This document shows, piece after piece, positions 50,088-61,939 of a stretch of DNA of 64,000 nucleotides (position 1 is its first letter; each line of letters opens with the position of its first letter). The notes under the pieces were generated by a model. It worked only from the letters and a program-made list of their open reading frames with translations, ran no database searches and had not been told where the DNA came from. The stretch is from Flaccisagitta enflata (lineage: Eukaryota; Chaetognatha; Sagittoidea; Aphragmophora). The translations under genes and the position numbers were made by a program. The DNA lies in assembly GCA_965153355.1 (NCBI GenBank), contig OZ231128.1, positions 21,700,001-21,764,000 on the forward strand. Direction: 5' to 3'.

Positions 50088-50165
<78 letters not shown>

Positions 50166-53100
50166 TACAGACAGACAGACGGATACAGACAGACAGAGAT
50201 GACACCAAGGTAGGAATTACTGATCATTTCACATTCGTAGAATAATAAATTATCAGTGTCGGCGAAAAGACAAAACAGCGATGGCAAATCAAAATCAGAA
50301 ATGAGAACGTGCAATTGAGCGTTCTCAAGTGGAGGTTTCGTGGTACCTTCAAGTCGACTAACGGTGCGATGTCGCTCGACTGGAATTTGTGTTGTCCAAA
50401 TGCCTCGTCAACGATCGAATCCAATTCATTTGGGGATATTTCTTCGGCGTCGATGAAAAAAGGCAAAAACCGTTTGGCCAATTCCGGATAACTTAAGGAT
50501 GACCACGACTGGAAAGAATATGCGACAGGGTTGAGTGTCTTAATTGTTACAATCGATCATCATCGATAATAGTTACAAGGCCGAGATATGTTTTAGAATT
50601 AAGATTATTTCTTTTAAAGTGAAAAGATATTAGAAAGTGATAAACAGAAACAAAGAAAGTCGCCTTAAAAAAAACTTAGCAAAAGTTAGGCTGTCAGAAA
50701 ATAACCGAGGCTAGATACGGAGCCACGTGTGATGGGCAGGGGCTGAAGTAGCAGGACAGTCAGGCAGGAACACTGCATAATGCGTGAATAATCAAGCAGC
50801 GCCCGTTTTCCTGTAGTACCAACTTCCAAGCATTCCGCCAAAGCGGAAACTGGTCGAAAGTCGGTAGCCACGGCTTCAAGCCTTTTACGCAAAGACTCAT
50901 CGACCGCATCGAAAGTAATCCGAAAAGGCCTGGACGAATTCCACCAAATCTACGTTCCTTTTTGGGCAGCGGCCCCAAAGGGCCGATGTCCTGTAGGACA
51001 CAGGGGCTAAAAATTACGTACATCCTTCCGTCCGTACGTACCCCCCCTCCGAAGCTTCTCAAGCATCCCCAGACTCAAATCCAGCCTCTCAGGCCTCAAA
51101 ATCTGGCCTCTCGGGCCTCAAATCTTGCCTCTCAGGCCTCAAATCCAGCCTCTCAGGCCCTAAATCCAGCCTCTCAGGCCTCAAATCCAGCCTCTCAGGC
51201 CCTAAATCCAGCCTCTCAGGCCTCAAATCCAGCCTCTCAGGCCACAAATCCAGCCTCATGGGCCTCAAATTCAGCCTCTTGGGCTTTTAATCCAGCCTCT
51301 CAGGCCTCAAATTCCCATTGAATAACATGGCAAATTGACAAAAAATTGAGAAAAATTCCAAAATCCCAATGAATATTATGGAAAATTACCCCAAATATGC
51401 TCTCTCAGGACGTATGGAAATTCACCCGTGTCCTACAGGACATCGGCCCTTTGGGGCCGCTGCCCTGCTCCCACTCCACCTCTTTAGCTGATTACTCCAA
51501 GCAGGGCATCGGGTACCGCTGACCATGTGCGATCCTTGGATGTCTAGTTACTTTTTTGGCGTTTTGAGCTTTTTGGGCAGCGGCCCCAAAGGGCCGATGT
51601 CCTGTAGAACAGGGGGGAATTTTGAGACGTCCGTCCTTCCATCCTTCCGTCCTTCCGTCCCCCCCCCGTTGACCATCAAGGCCTCAAATTAGCTCTCCCA
51701 GGACTCAATTTAGCCCTCCAGGCCTAAAATCAGCCCTCTTGACTTCAAATCAGCCCCCTCCCATGCCCTAAACCTGCCTCCCAGACCTCAAATCTGCCCT
51801 CCAGACCTTCAATTAGCCCTCCAAGCTTAAAACCAGCCCGCCAAACCTCAAATCTGCTCTCCAAGCCTTAATTATGCTGTCCAACCCTCAGATATACCTT
51901 CAGTGGCATAAATCAGCCATCTAGAGCCCTTTCAGGACGAACGGACGTCTCGAAATTCCCCCCTGTGTTCTACAGGACATCGACCCTTTGGGGCCGCTGC
52001 CCTGCTCTCACTCCACTTCTTCACTGGATCACTCAGCAGGGCATCGGGTACCGCTGACCATGTGCGATCCTTGGATGACTAGTTCTTTATAATATTCTCT
52101 TCGAACGGAACCCAATCATTTTTGTGAGTAAACGCTTTTAAAAGATACACGTATTTTTACATACGTAATCTAGAGTCAGCGGGCCATTATTGGTCATAAG
52201 AACAATGAAATCTTTAACAATGAAAGTGATTATATTCTTGTTAAAAGAACGTTTGATTTTCGTGTATGAAACCTTAAACAAGCAGTATGCAAATGAGGAT
52301 ATCATTCACCGGAACTGATACACAAAACCGTTTACAGTTTCGAAGTAAAAGGAACCAACTGCGCTGCGTACGTGCTATCGCGTTTTTAGATGCGTCCTCG
52401 CATCTCTACAAGAGGGTCTGTCCCTTGGTCGGTCTGTCTGTCTGTCTGAATGTCTGAGTGTCACGCGAAATTTTCTAAATGCGATTTTTAAGGTTTTCTC
52501 TTCATTTCTCTTCATGTCTCTTCATGTCTCTTATATTTCTTGTATCTCTTTCACCTCTTTCGTCTCTTTTGTCTCTTTTTTCTCCTATATGTCTCTTTTG
52601 TCTCTTATGTCTCTTTTGTCTCTTATGTGTCTCTTATATCTCTTATGTATCTTATTTCTCTTATGTATCTTAGGTCTCTTAGGTCTCTTAGGTCTCTTAG
52701 GTCTCTTATGTCTCCTATTTCTCTTATGTCTCTTAAGTCTCTTTTGTCTCTTATGTCTCTTATGTCTCTTTTGTCTCTTTTGTCTCTTATGTCTCTTATG
52801 TCTCTTGTGTCTCTTTTATCTTTCATCTCTCTTATGTCCCTTATATCTCCTAAATCTCTTATATCTCTTTTATCTCTTATGTCTCTGTTATCTCTTATGT
52901 CGCCACATGTCTTTTCATGTCACTCCATGTCTCTGTAAGTCCCTAAATGTCTCTTCAAATGTGAGGATGAGGGTGGGGGGAGGGGCCGGGAGGTGTGGGG
53001 GGAGGGGAGGCGTGGGGGGAGGGGGGAGGCGTGGGGAGGAGGGGAGTCGTGGGGGTAAGGGGAGGCGTGGGGGAGGAGGCGTGGGGGGAGGGGAGGGGCG

Positions 53101-53745
53101 TGGGGGAGGGAGGGCGTGGGGGAAAGGGGCGTGGGGGGAGGGGGGGAGGCGTGGGGGGGGGAGGAGGCGTGGGGGAGGGGAGGTGAGGCGTGGGGGCAGG
53201 GGTGGAGAGGCGTGGGGGAGGGGTGGGGAGGCGTTGAGGGGGGAGAAATTGGTTTATACTTTTCTCTTTATCTCTGTATCTTTGTTTTCATATCTTTATA
53301 TCATTATATCATATCATTATATCTTTATATCCTAATATCTTTATATCTTAATAATTTGTATGATAATATCTTACATCTAAAGAGGACGCATCTATTGGAC
53401 ATCTCTTGGCCTTGTTTGACAAGGTTAGACAAAGCGGAATCGATATTGAAGATCTGGCATTCAGCTCTGCGACCTGTGCACTATGAACAAAGAAACTTCA
53501 TGGCCATTTCACTTTACTACTAAAGAACCTTTTGCTAGATAGTGCTGTTAAGTGATATTTTAGTTTCTTAATTTTGTTTCCACCATCCTTCCCCCTTTTC
53601 GTTCCTTCCTCAGCTCCCTGGCTGGCCATAGCTGATGTTCTTTGACAGTGGCCTGCCGCATTTCTACCATGCTACACATTCGATACCTCCATGACTAACA
53701 CCGCGTCACTCACCTTAAGCTGGTCCTTGGAAAGACGCGGGATGG
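49935..53745 (-). CDS. Threonine-synthase-like PLP protein, three exons, partial
   Basis: Exons: about 53745-53714 ([10 protein letters not shown], donor GTGAGT), 50508-50347 ([20 protein letters not shown] and on to [10 protein letters not shown]), 50079-49935 (ends GTSGDT plus one base). Phases 0, 0, then 1 out. [20 protein letters not shown] holds the PLP-binding Lys (in FKD) typical of fold-type II threonine synthase; [13 protein letters not shown] is the family's conserved loop. Order and spacing match animal threonine-synthase-like proteins of the THNSL2 type (family knowledge), which act as phospho-lyases rather than true synthases. About 112 of some 480 expected residues are present. 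The first exon is cut at its 5' side by a 2.35-kb element (53748-56097). No later exons were recognised between 49934 and 42967, so the gene is either a fragment or has very long introns. The exon at 50079 is preceded by a CT microsatellite. Confidence 0.8.
50088..50165. repeat. (AG)n microsatellite upstream of a minus-strand acceptor
   Basis: On the coding strand a pure CT run of about 72 bases leads into CCCCTCATCAG, the acceptor of exon 50079-49935. Confidence 0.95.
50770..50955 (-). other. Exon-like or element-derived coding fragment
   Basis: About 55 codons are open on the minus strand with protein-like composition ([50 protein letters not shown]). It lies inside an intron of the threonine-synthase-like gene and ends at a foldback element, with no fitting splice sites. 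Perhaps a captured or decayed coding piece. Not recognised. Confidence 0.25.
50958..51547 (+). mobile_element. GGGCAGCGGCCCC foldback element, copy 3
   Basis: Full structure: 5' CTTTTTGGGCAGCGGCCCCA, a minisatellite of about eleven 21-base units (CCTCAAATCCAGCCTCTCAG), inverted CATCGGCCCTTTGGGGCCGC, tail GGGTACCGCTGACCATGTGC, end GATCCTTGGATGTCTAG followed by T. The small ATCC-TT-GGAT hairpin just before a CTAG end is Helitron-like, but a full Helitron signature is not shown. Confidence 0.75.
51569..52082 (+). mobile_element. GGGCAGCGGCCCC foldback element, copy 4
   Basis: Same ends, finishing GATCCTTGGATGACTAG then T. The minisatellite core is more diverged (CCTCAAATCTGCCCTCCAGA type, about 21 bases). 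Only 21 bases of a GTCGCG-type body separate it from copy 3. Confidence 0.75.
52388..52455 (+). repeat. GATGCGTC hairpin repeat, 5' part
   Basis: TTTTTAGATGCGTCCTCGCA, TCTCTACAAGAGGGTCTGTC and GGTCGGTCTGTCTGTCTG. Same layout as the GTCGCG family but with stem GATGCG/CGCATC, as at 2946. Confidence 0.55.
52490..52960. repeat. 9-bp CTCTTATGT minisatellite
   Basis: About forty-five units of TCTCTTATG with variants (TCTCTTTTG, TCTCTTAGG). The 9-base period keeps frames open and yields long Leu/Ser/Met frames without coding meaning. Confidence 0.9.
52965..53250. repeat. G-rich minisatellite (GGCGTGGGGGAGGGGA)
   Basis: About twenty irregular units of 12-18 bases around GGCGTGGGGG on the plus strand, with strong G/C strand skew and many runs of four or more G. 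It can form G-quadruplexes in principle. Confidence 0.85.
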
Positions 53746-53747
53746 AA

Positions 53748-55386
53748 CACTCTGTGCCGCTCCAATGTAAAGACTGCTTACAATTCTAATTATCCCAAAA
53801 GTTGGTTATTATTGCTCAGAATGGAGGACAGGGACCAGACAAACATGAAACTAGAAAAAAAAACCATTTGGGGGGTCAGGGGGTTCCCAAGTGGTTATTC
53901 TGGGGTGATTTAATGGCCCAGCGACTAAAATCATTGAAAATCATGATTTTTAAAGCATTCAAGCTTATTTCTTGGTCAGAATGGTGGACAGGGACTAGAC
54001 AAACATACAACTAGAAAAAAAAACATTTGGGGGGTCAGGGGGTCCCCAGGGAGTCCCCAGGGGCCTTTTATGGGGCGATATCATGGCCCGGCAACTAAAA
54101 TCATTGAAAATCTTGATTTTTAGAGCATTCAAGCTTATTTCTTTGGTAAAAAATTGTCAACAAGCACCATTAAAGTATACATTAAGTAGTAAAATATATT
54201 CAAGGGGGTCTGGGGGCCCCAGGGCACTGTTTCTGGGGCCATTTCATGGCGCGGCAACCAAAAAACATCAAATCTAGATTTTTAGAGTATTTAAGCTTAT
54301 GCTAATTAAAAATATTGTGCACAGGCATCATGAAAATATACATTTAATTGTAAAATATATTTTAGGGGGTCAGAGGGCCCATAGGGAACTGTTTTCGTGG
54401 CCATTTTATAGTGCCGCAAAAAAATCATTGAAATTCTTGATTTTGAGAGCATTAAAGATAATTGTTTTTGTAAATATTGCATACAGGCACTATACAAATA
54501 TATACTTGGTGACAAAATATATTTTAGGGGGGTAAGGGGGCCCCAAGGGAACTGTTTTTGGGGCAATTTGATGATGGTGCAATTACAACTTTGGGAAATC
54601 TTTGACTTAAAAGCATCTAGGCTTATGGTTGTTCCTGAAAATAGTGAACTAGGACCTGACAAACCTAAATAAAAAAGAGAAGACATAATTGTGGGTCAGT
54701 AGGTTTTTTAGAAGTGGGGCAGGGGTTAGGGAGTGGGCAAGGTGTAAGGGTTATCACAGGAAGAGTAAACTTTAATCTACTTATTCTTCTTCTTCCCTCT
54801 TTTTCTTCTTCCCCTTCTTCTTCTTCTTCTTCTTCTTCTTCTTCTTCTTCTTCTTCTTCTTCTTCTCCTTCTTCTTCCTCCCTCTTCTTCTTGTTCCCTC
54901 TTCTTCTCTTTCTTCCCTCTTCTTCTTCTTCTTCTTCTTCTTATTTCTCTCTTCTTGCTCTTCTTCCTCTTCTTTGTTTACTATTCCGTCTTTTTTATAC
55001 CCTGTTTTTTTTTTCATTCTCTACTTTTTTTCCCCCTTTTTTGTTCTTGTACACTTCTTCTTCCTCCCTCTACTTCTTCCTCCATCTTCTTCTTCCTCCC
55101 TCTTCTTCTCATTCTTCCTCTATTCCTTCCCTCATCCTCTTATCCTCTCTTCTATTTTTAGTGATAACAGCATTTTCTTTAAGACAATGTGCCAATTTAT
55201 GCTACTCTGCTTTACATACTGCACGTTGCTGCTTCTTCTTCTTCTTCTTCTTCTTCTTCTTCTTCTTCTTCTTCTTCTTCTCCTTCTTCTTCTTCTTCCT
55301 CTTCTTCTCTTACTTATGAACCCAACATTTGTTTTGCTCTCCTTTTTCCTGATTTACTTGAACAATCAAAATCTTATACATCGTCA

Positions 55387-55421
<35 letters not shown>

Positions 55422-56097
55422 CTCCTCCTCTACCCCCACCACAACAAGATATCAAATACAAAATTTATGTAGTGTTGCTATTCATCAAGGGGTTTCATGT
55501 AATTGTAATGAAAGCAAATCTAGTTATTTAAGCAACTAAGAGAGAATTTTACTTCATTGGCGATATAAAATGAAGCTCTATATTTCGTTAAAAATGGCCG
55601 TAAAAAAAAGTATCGTCGAGTATCCGTCCCAATTTTTTTTGTGGAGCTTCCTAACTACCTAATTAATGAATGCATAAAAAGAAAAAGGGGGACAAGGGGG
55701 GTACCTGACCCTCAAAAATACAAAAGATTGACCTTTTAGAGGGGTTTCACGTAGTTATTTCTTTGTTATTTACGTACTTTTGACGAAGTATAACTCCGCA
55801 AAAAATCACTTTCTGGCCAAAACAAAATTAGTTTTAGACAGCCCTAGGTGTCCTCTAACTACCCTGAAAATTTCAGCAGCTTTGGAGAAAGTCAGTTTTT
55901 TGCTCTTTTTCCCCCTCCTCCTCATTTTAGGTGGTTTGGGTGGTTTGGGTGGTTTCCGATATGCTGGGTCGCCCAAATTTTGGGTTTCTATTTTTTTGGT
56001 CCTAGAAAGTATTTTGATTGAAAAAACCAGATTGATTCCTCATTTTTAATACTATTTTTAACGATTTGGAATTTTGAGCAAAAAGAAGCACAAAGTG
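53748..56097 (+). mobile_element. 2.35-kb non-autonomous element, copy 2
   Basis: Near-identical to copy 1 over its full length, differing by a few point changes and by lengths of TTC runs. Ends CACTCTGTGC/GCACAAAGTG. GGGATGG occurs on both sides (53739-53745 and 56100-56106), a possible target duplication. The left end lies two or three bases from the open part of a threonine-synthase-like exon. Confidence 0.8.
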
Positions 56098-56099
56098 TG

Positions 56100-57740
56100 G
56101 GGATGGCATAACCCTAGAGGCTAGCCAGTAACCAGTATGCCACCAGTTCCCGTTTTGGACGAATGCCCCTACCCAGCCACAGTGCAGTCTTCAGTCCTCC
56201 ACCCACCTAACACTGCCCCTGCCAACTCGCAGGCTAATTTGTATTGGTCGTATATCCGGTACACTTACATCTTATGAAAATACATTTTGTTTTGTTCTTA
56301 ATCCGAAGACGCACCGTCCCCTATGAGCTTTTGCAAAATCCGAACGTATCCTGGTGATGTTCTTTTGTTGATAAGCTGTCAGCAACGAATGAGGACATTT
56401 CTTTGTTGACTACCTCGAAAAATATATCTTTGTAAGATAACTAATACCTGGTCACGGATAGGGCCGCTGGAGTATGACATATTGACATATGGACCCTTTC
56501 ACTGTACTAGCGGCCACTTTAATATTCTCGCCCTAACTTTCTACCCTATTGAAGAACAGTAAGTTGTTATTCTAGATCTACGCCCCGCCATGTCGGTTGG
56601 TCCCCTTTTTACTTATTTGGCATTTTTGAGCTCACTGGTCCTGCTCAAATGTCTGAACGTCCTTCTCTATCACTGCCCCTACCCACCCGCACGCGACTGA
56701 GGTAGCCGTGTATCTGGCCTTGTGTATGGAAAAGCTTTTATTTGGACTGTCCACTGTCAATTTGTTCTGAACTCTGATGTGATAAAATACCCCTTTCTGC
56801 ATTTAATCTGAGATGATGACTTCATTGCGAGCCATTCAGCGATTTTGCTATCATCAGTTCTTAATGCAACCGCTGCAAGATATCAAATGTGAGAGCTACC
56901 CTCAACAGTCAAGACAATTTAGAGTTACAACAATTTTTGATTTTTAAGTTGAAAAAAAAAAAAAAAAAAAAAACCTATGGCTCTCTAGTTTCCACGAAGC
57001 GGCCTTGATATCTATTTCAATTTTCTTAAAGATTAGTTAGACATCAAGTATTTTGGTCGGAGAAGGAGGAGCTAATAACCGCCGATTGGAATCATCTAGG
57101 ACCCGAAGTAGTTAACTTCAACTAGCGTGTTAACTGGTTAAAATTTTGAAGACCCCTTTAGTTTACTGACCAAAATTAACTAGTAGATCAATTGTTGGGT
57201 GTAAAATGGCAAAAATCAGCTGTTTTTGCTTAGATTTTAGAGATTCTCGGAAATATGACTATTGGCAAAGGACTGAATTTTTTTTTAGTTAAAACAATAA
57301 GTGTTTGAGCAAAAATTGACCAGGGCTATTATGCCGTTGTTAAATATCAATGTCTTCATGCAAACATTCTATTGAATGCAATGAAAATAAGGTGTAATTT
57401 TTAGCTGCTTTTAGTAGTTAATTACCCAAAAAAATTAGTTAACTATTAACTAGTTAATTTGAAAACCTTAACTACTTCGAGTCCTAGAATCCTCTCCACT
57501 GGTAATTTGATCACCGCTCCTTCTAAACTCTATGGTGAATTTTCTGACTTCTCAGTTAGACTTTGTTTGAAGGACGTAAGCGATAACGTGAATTTTATAT
57601 TACATCTTTAAACACGAAACAATAAAGCGTCACCACAAAATAGCTTAGCTCAAAAGAAATCAACAATTGCAACAACGAAAAACAGATAAAATGGGAAAAA
57701 AATGAAATGGCGATATCTGTTGAGTAACACCATCGTTTGG
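56100..57740. other. Intergenic or intronic DNA with a degenerate GTCGCG-type repeat
   Basis: 56580-56725 keeps CACCCGCACGCGACTGAGGT and CGTGTATCTGGCCTTGTGT of that repeat; 56215-56260 has another remnant. An A22 run is at 56950. I see no exon. Confidence 0.45.
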
Positions 57741-57747
57741 AGTAAGT

Positions 57748-57968
<221 letters not shown>

Positions 57969-58149
57969 AAAAGGTCGACTGACTGTCAATAAATAATCAT
58001 GAGTGGTTGATATCGCAAAACATGATAGAGAATGGAATCTGTTTGATATCAGTTCAGTTCATACCGAAAGTGAGTGTGGATTTCATATGTTCGAAATAGA
58101 TGAAAGTATACGGTCAGGATTCCGGTTGGAGAAAATCTCAATTTTAAGG

Positions 58150-58875
58150 GTTTAAAAAAAAAATAAATGGACCCATCACAGATTTTTGCACAGGGGACCT
58201 AAAAAGGCTGTAGAATCCGATTCTGATATTCATTTTGACCTAACTTGAGCCAAAAAAATTAGAAATGTTTTTTTGTGTAAAAAATTGAGTTTTTTGCTAT
58301 GAAAACACTATTTTTTCAACATTTCTTTGTTAATTTGGACTGAAATTGATGTATTTTGATCATTTGTACTGTGCTGATTCAATTTTTGGTATATTTATAC
58401 GATTTTTGCTAATTTTGAAAATTTGCACTTTGATCTCATTTGCATATTGCGGTTTCATGTTTTTTTGATATAACATGCATGTTTCTTTAAGTATACCAAT
58501 GAAATTTATACTGACAGCATATCTTACCTTAAGAAATTGTTCCAAAATATCAGTTTTTGAATTTTTTTATTTTTAAGTCATTTTTTCATTTTCGGCAGTT
58601 TTAACACTATTTCTGAACCTCTTAGACCTATTCAAAATTGTTCTAGGTTTACTGAAGTATTAATTGCTATTGGTAATTTATGTTTCCGTAAAAAAAAAGT
58701 CCAAAATGTTTTATTTTATACTATTCTTTTATGAAAAATAGCTGTTTTTTGCACAAAAAAACGTTTCTATTTTTTTTGGCTCAAGTTAGGACAAAATGGA
58801 TATCAGAATCTTGTTCTACAGCCTTTTTAGGACCCCTGTGCAAAAATCTGGGATGGGTCCATTTTTTTTTTACTT
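58150..58875. mobile_element. Foldback element, about 0.7 kb
   Basis: AAATGGACCCATCACAGATT, TTTGCACAGGGGACCTAAAA, AGGCTGTAGAATCCGATTCT at the left are inverted at 58775-58873 (AGAATCTTGTTCTACAGCCT, TTTTAGGACCCCTGTGCAAA, AATCTGGGATGGGTCCATTT). Arms of about 120 bases. The target duplication is unclear. Confidence 0.7.
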
Positions 58876-58999
58876 GAGCTTTTTGTAAGCGGGACTCCTG
58901 ATATAAGCGGGACTCCTGATATATATTTTGTTGTAGCTTCCGTCTACGATTTTTCGCGTTGGTCATTGAGTAACATGTATACGACCTGTATGAAAGATA

Positions 59000-59590
59000 C
59001 TATCTTGGAAAAAAATCGTTCATTACATTGAGCTTTGTAACTCTTAAAAAATTAAAAAAATCTTGGAAAAATTGGTGAGATAAATGAAGCTCTTCAAATT
59101 TGCAAGCCCTCTAAGCAAACCGCATCTTGCTGTCTCAATGGGTTTAGAAGTTATCTCACTTTGAATAAAATTCTTCCTTTTGAATGTTTCATAACTTGAT
59201 TTTCTTGTCAAGTGATCTTTTTATTCAAACTTCTATAACTTGTGTGTTTCTTGATCAATTTACAAAAAAATTGGTGACCAAACTGTAGAATTTTTTAAGA
59301 CGGAGCTTTTCTTTTTTTTGATGTAATAAAATTGGTCCAGCCATTAAAAAGTTATGGTAAGTCAAAGATAAAAAAAATAAAAAGTTTTTCATTGCTTCAA
59401 AAATCTTGAACACCATTACTCCAGATTACCTCAAGAAGCTCTAAAATCGCTTTCTGGACAAATACAGACCATCATCCACTCTGAAAGAGTATATACAAAT
59501 GTCAAATGATTTGAAATTGAGTAACATTCATTTTACTTGTTTTTTAATGCACCTATGTTGTTAGGTGAACGGTTTTTTTTTCCAAGATAG
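59000..59590. mobile_element. MITE with CTATCTTGG ends
   Basis: CTATCTTGGAAAAAAATCGT TC at the left is inverted at the right as GAACGGTTTTTTTTTCCAAG ATAG. TA flanks on the left; the right flank is TG, probably mutated. Same end type as the Tc1-like element at 22742-23347. Confidence 0.7.
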
Positions 59591-59904
59591 TGCGACCTTG
59601 GAATATGATTTAAGGAAATAAAAGAGCTCCTAAGTGATTGATTGATTGACTGATAAAGAAATCCTTCTATTACTGGTGAACGGGCATGTCGAATTTCTCT
59701 TTATTGATGCGAGGTTGTGACAAATGGTTCACGTGATCGCGTGGCTAAACCATCTGAAGTATTTGAGTCCACATTTAGAGTGTGATGCCATTCTTGTTGC
59801 TGACATTAGCATACGAAATTGGGTTTTTCATGCTAAATGTGGCAAAAGTAATAGTCTGTATTTTATCACTCTTTACGGTCTGTCGAGCTCATTCACCAGT
59901 CCAG

Positions 59905-60324
59905 TCAGTAAAGCGACCAAATGCTAGCAAATGCGACCAAATGCCAGCAAATGGGAACAAATGTCAGCAAATGCGACCAAATGCGAGCAAATGCGAACAA
60001 ATATCAGCAAATGCGAGCAATTAGCAAATGCGAGCAAATGGCAGCAAATGCAAACAAATCCTGGCAAATGTCAGCAAATGTGAACAAATGTCATTAAATG
60101 CGAGCAATTAGCAAATGCGAACAAATGCCAGCATATGCAAACAAATGCTGGGAAATGTCAGCAAATGTGAACAAATGTCAGCAAATGCAAGCACTTAGCA
60201 GATGTCAGCAAATGCGACCAAATGCCAGTAAATGTTAACAAATGCCAGTGAATGTCAGCAAATGCGAACAAATGTCAGCAAATGCGAACAAATGTCAGCA
60301 AATGCAAGCAATTAGCAAATGTGA
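59905..60324 (+). repeat. 10-bp satellite (AAATGNNAGC/AAATGCGAAC)
   Basis: About forty units of the form GCAAATGCGA/CCAAATGTCA with a higher-order 20-base alternation of CAGC and GAAC/GACC endings. It continues at 60535-60600 on the far side of an inserted element. Confidence 0.9.
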
Positions 60325-60534
60325 ACATATCACACTTACTTTGTTTTATTGTAAATCGCGAAGTGGTTTTTCTTTCGGATGAAAATCCTTCAGTTGAAAT
60401 CTATCGATTTTAACTTTCAAGTTGCTTGTTGCTATGACTGATTCTTATATGTAAGCTCTAAATCAAGGGATATCCATTTAAGGATGGATTTAAGCCCAGG
60501 ATTTCACTTCGTGAATCAGTCGAGTGTGATATGT
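60325..60534. mobile_element. Small MITE inserted in the 10-bp satellite
   Basis: ACATATCACACT at the left and AGTGTGATATGT at the right are inverted, and satellite units continue directly on both sides. About 210 bases, no coding. Confidence 0.65.
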
Positions 60535-60739
60535 CAGCAAATGCAAACAAATGCGAGCAATTAGTAAATGCGAGCAAATGTCAGCAACTATGAGTAAACG
60601 CGACCGAATGCCGGCGCAATCAACATGGCCCGAGTTTTCTTGTCGTTTACTCGAGACATAAATCTTGAAATCACAGATCGATCCTCCCAGAACGAGATTT
60701 CCTCCGACTATCAAAGTTGGAAGTGACGGATGATGCAAT

Positions 60740-60884
60740 TTATGGCGACGAGGACGACGACGACGATGATGACGACGACGACGACGACGACGAAGTGCCA
60801 TCGATATCTAGAGGCTTACTATCAGGATCGCGAAAATCTCTCCATCTTCCCCTCGTGCAAGTCCTATAAGGAAAAATAAATCGA

Positions 60885-60936
<52 letters not shown>

Positions 60937-61868
60937 TGTCAGAGGATTTCATTCACCAATCACCTTCACTTGTTAAGTAATGTCATCTTTTCCTTCCAAA
61001 CCATTTCACTGGAATCAAACCATCTTGATGTTGTCTCTTGTCTCTTTACCATGAAGAAGTTTCCAATTTATATTTTGGAATATTGCGCTATTTTCTTTCA
61101 GAAGCGCGTTATGGGAAATGGGAATTTCATGGTACTTATACAACATTTGCTACGTCATCTTTACGACATTGAAGAAATGTTCAAAGGACTCGTCAGTGTA
61201 GCACAGAGCGACACTACAACACGAGGTTCGCTTCAGAGCATGTCCAGGGACTGATCAAAAATATACTTTGCCGTGATGAATTTTTATGTCACAATACGCG
61301 GGCTGTAATGCTTAAGCGTACATATTAATTATATCTTAGAGATCATCCAAAATGGTTCAGGGATGCTTAGCTAGTGGAAAAATGGTCAAATTGTATTTAA
61401 GTATTGGTACTTGACCTATTACAAAGACTCCAAATAGCGTGGCAAAAAAAAAAAAAAAAAAAGGCTTGGTGAGTTCTGGGTGGGTGATATCATTATCAAG
61501 CAATCTTTAATGCATGATTTTCAAGGTAGGGAAGCACTAATGAGTATTTTTTCCAGGAATATTAACTTAGTCTAATTTCGGAATCGTATTCATTAAATCT
61601 AGAAGACAATTCAGCCAATCCATGAAAAAAACTTCTCTGAGCGAAAAAAACGGGTCCTTACCATTACAGCCTAACTACCAACCACAACATCCGGCAACAG
61701 TATATCGCGATATTTATATGTAATTCATGCAACAGCCAATCCGTCACTTCCCCCAAAAAAACACATTAAGCTAACAGCCAATATTTATTAAGTACCTGGC
61801 AGTTCCACATCAGCGATGAATGTCAACTACTCAAATGGAAGGCTTTTTTTCGTCATTCATTCATTCAT

Positions 61869-61939
<71 letters not shown>

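Noticed and set aside
49846-50208. Leu-Ser-rich leader fused to the threonine-synthase-like exon as a signal peptide
   Set aside because: The leader is the translated CT microsatellite; the exon begins after CATCAG and joins the previous exon in phase 0.
52514-53335. 273-codon frame passing from Leu/Ser-rich to Gly/Arg-rich
   Set aside because: Spans two unrelated minisatellites; openness comes from the 9-base period and G-rich units lacking T.
60490-60801. 103-codon minus-strand frame rich in Arg then hydrophobic
   Set aside because: It is the alternative frame over the Ser-coding repeat of the fucosyltransferase last exon and runs on into the 10-bp satellite.
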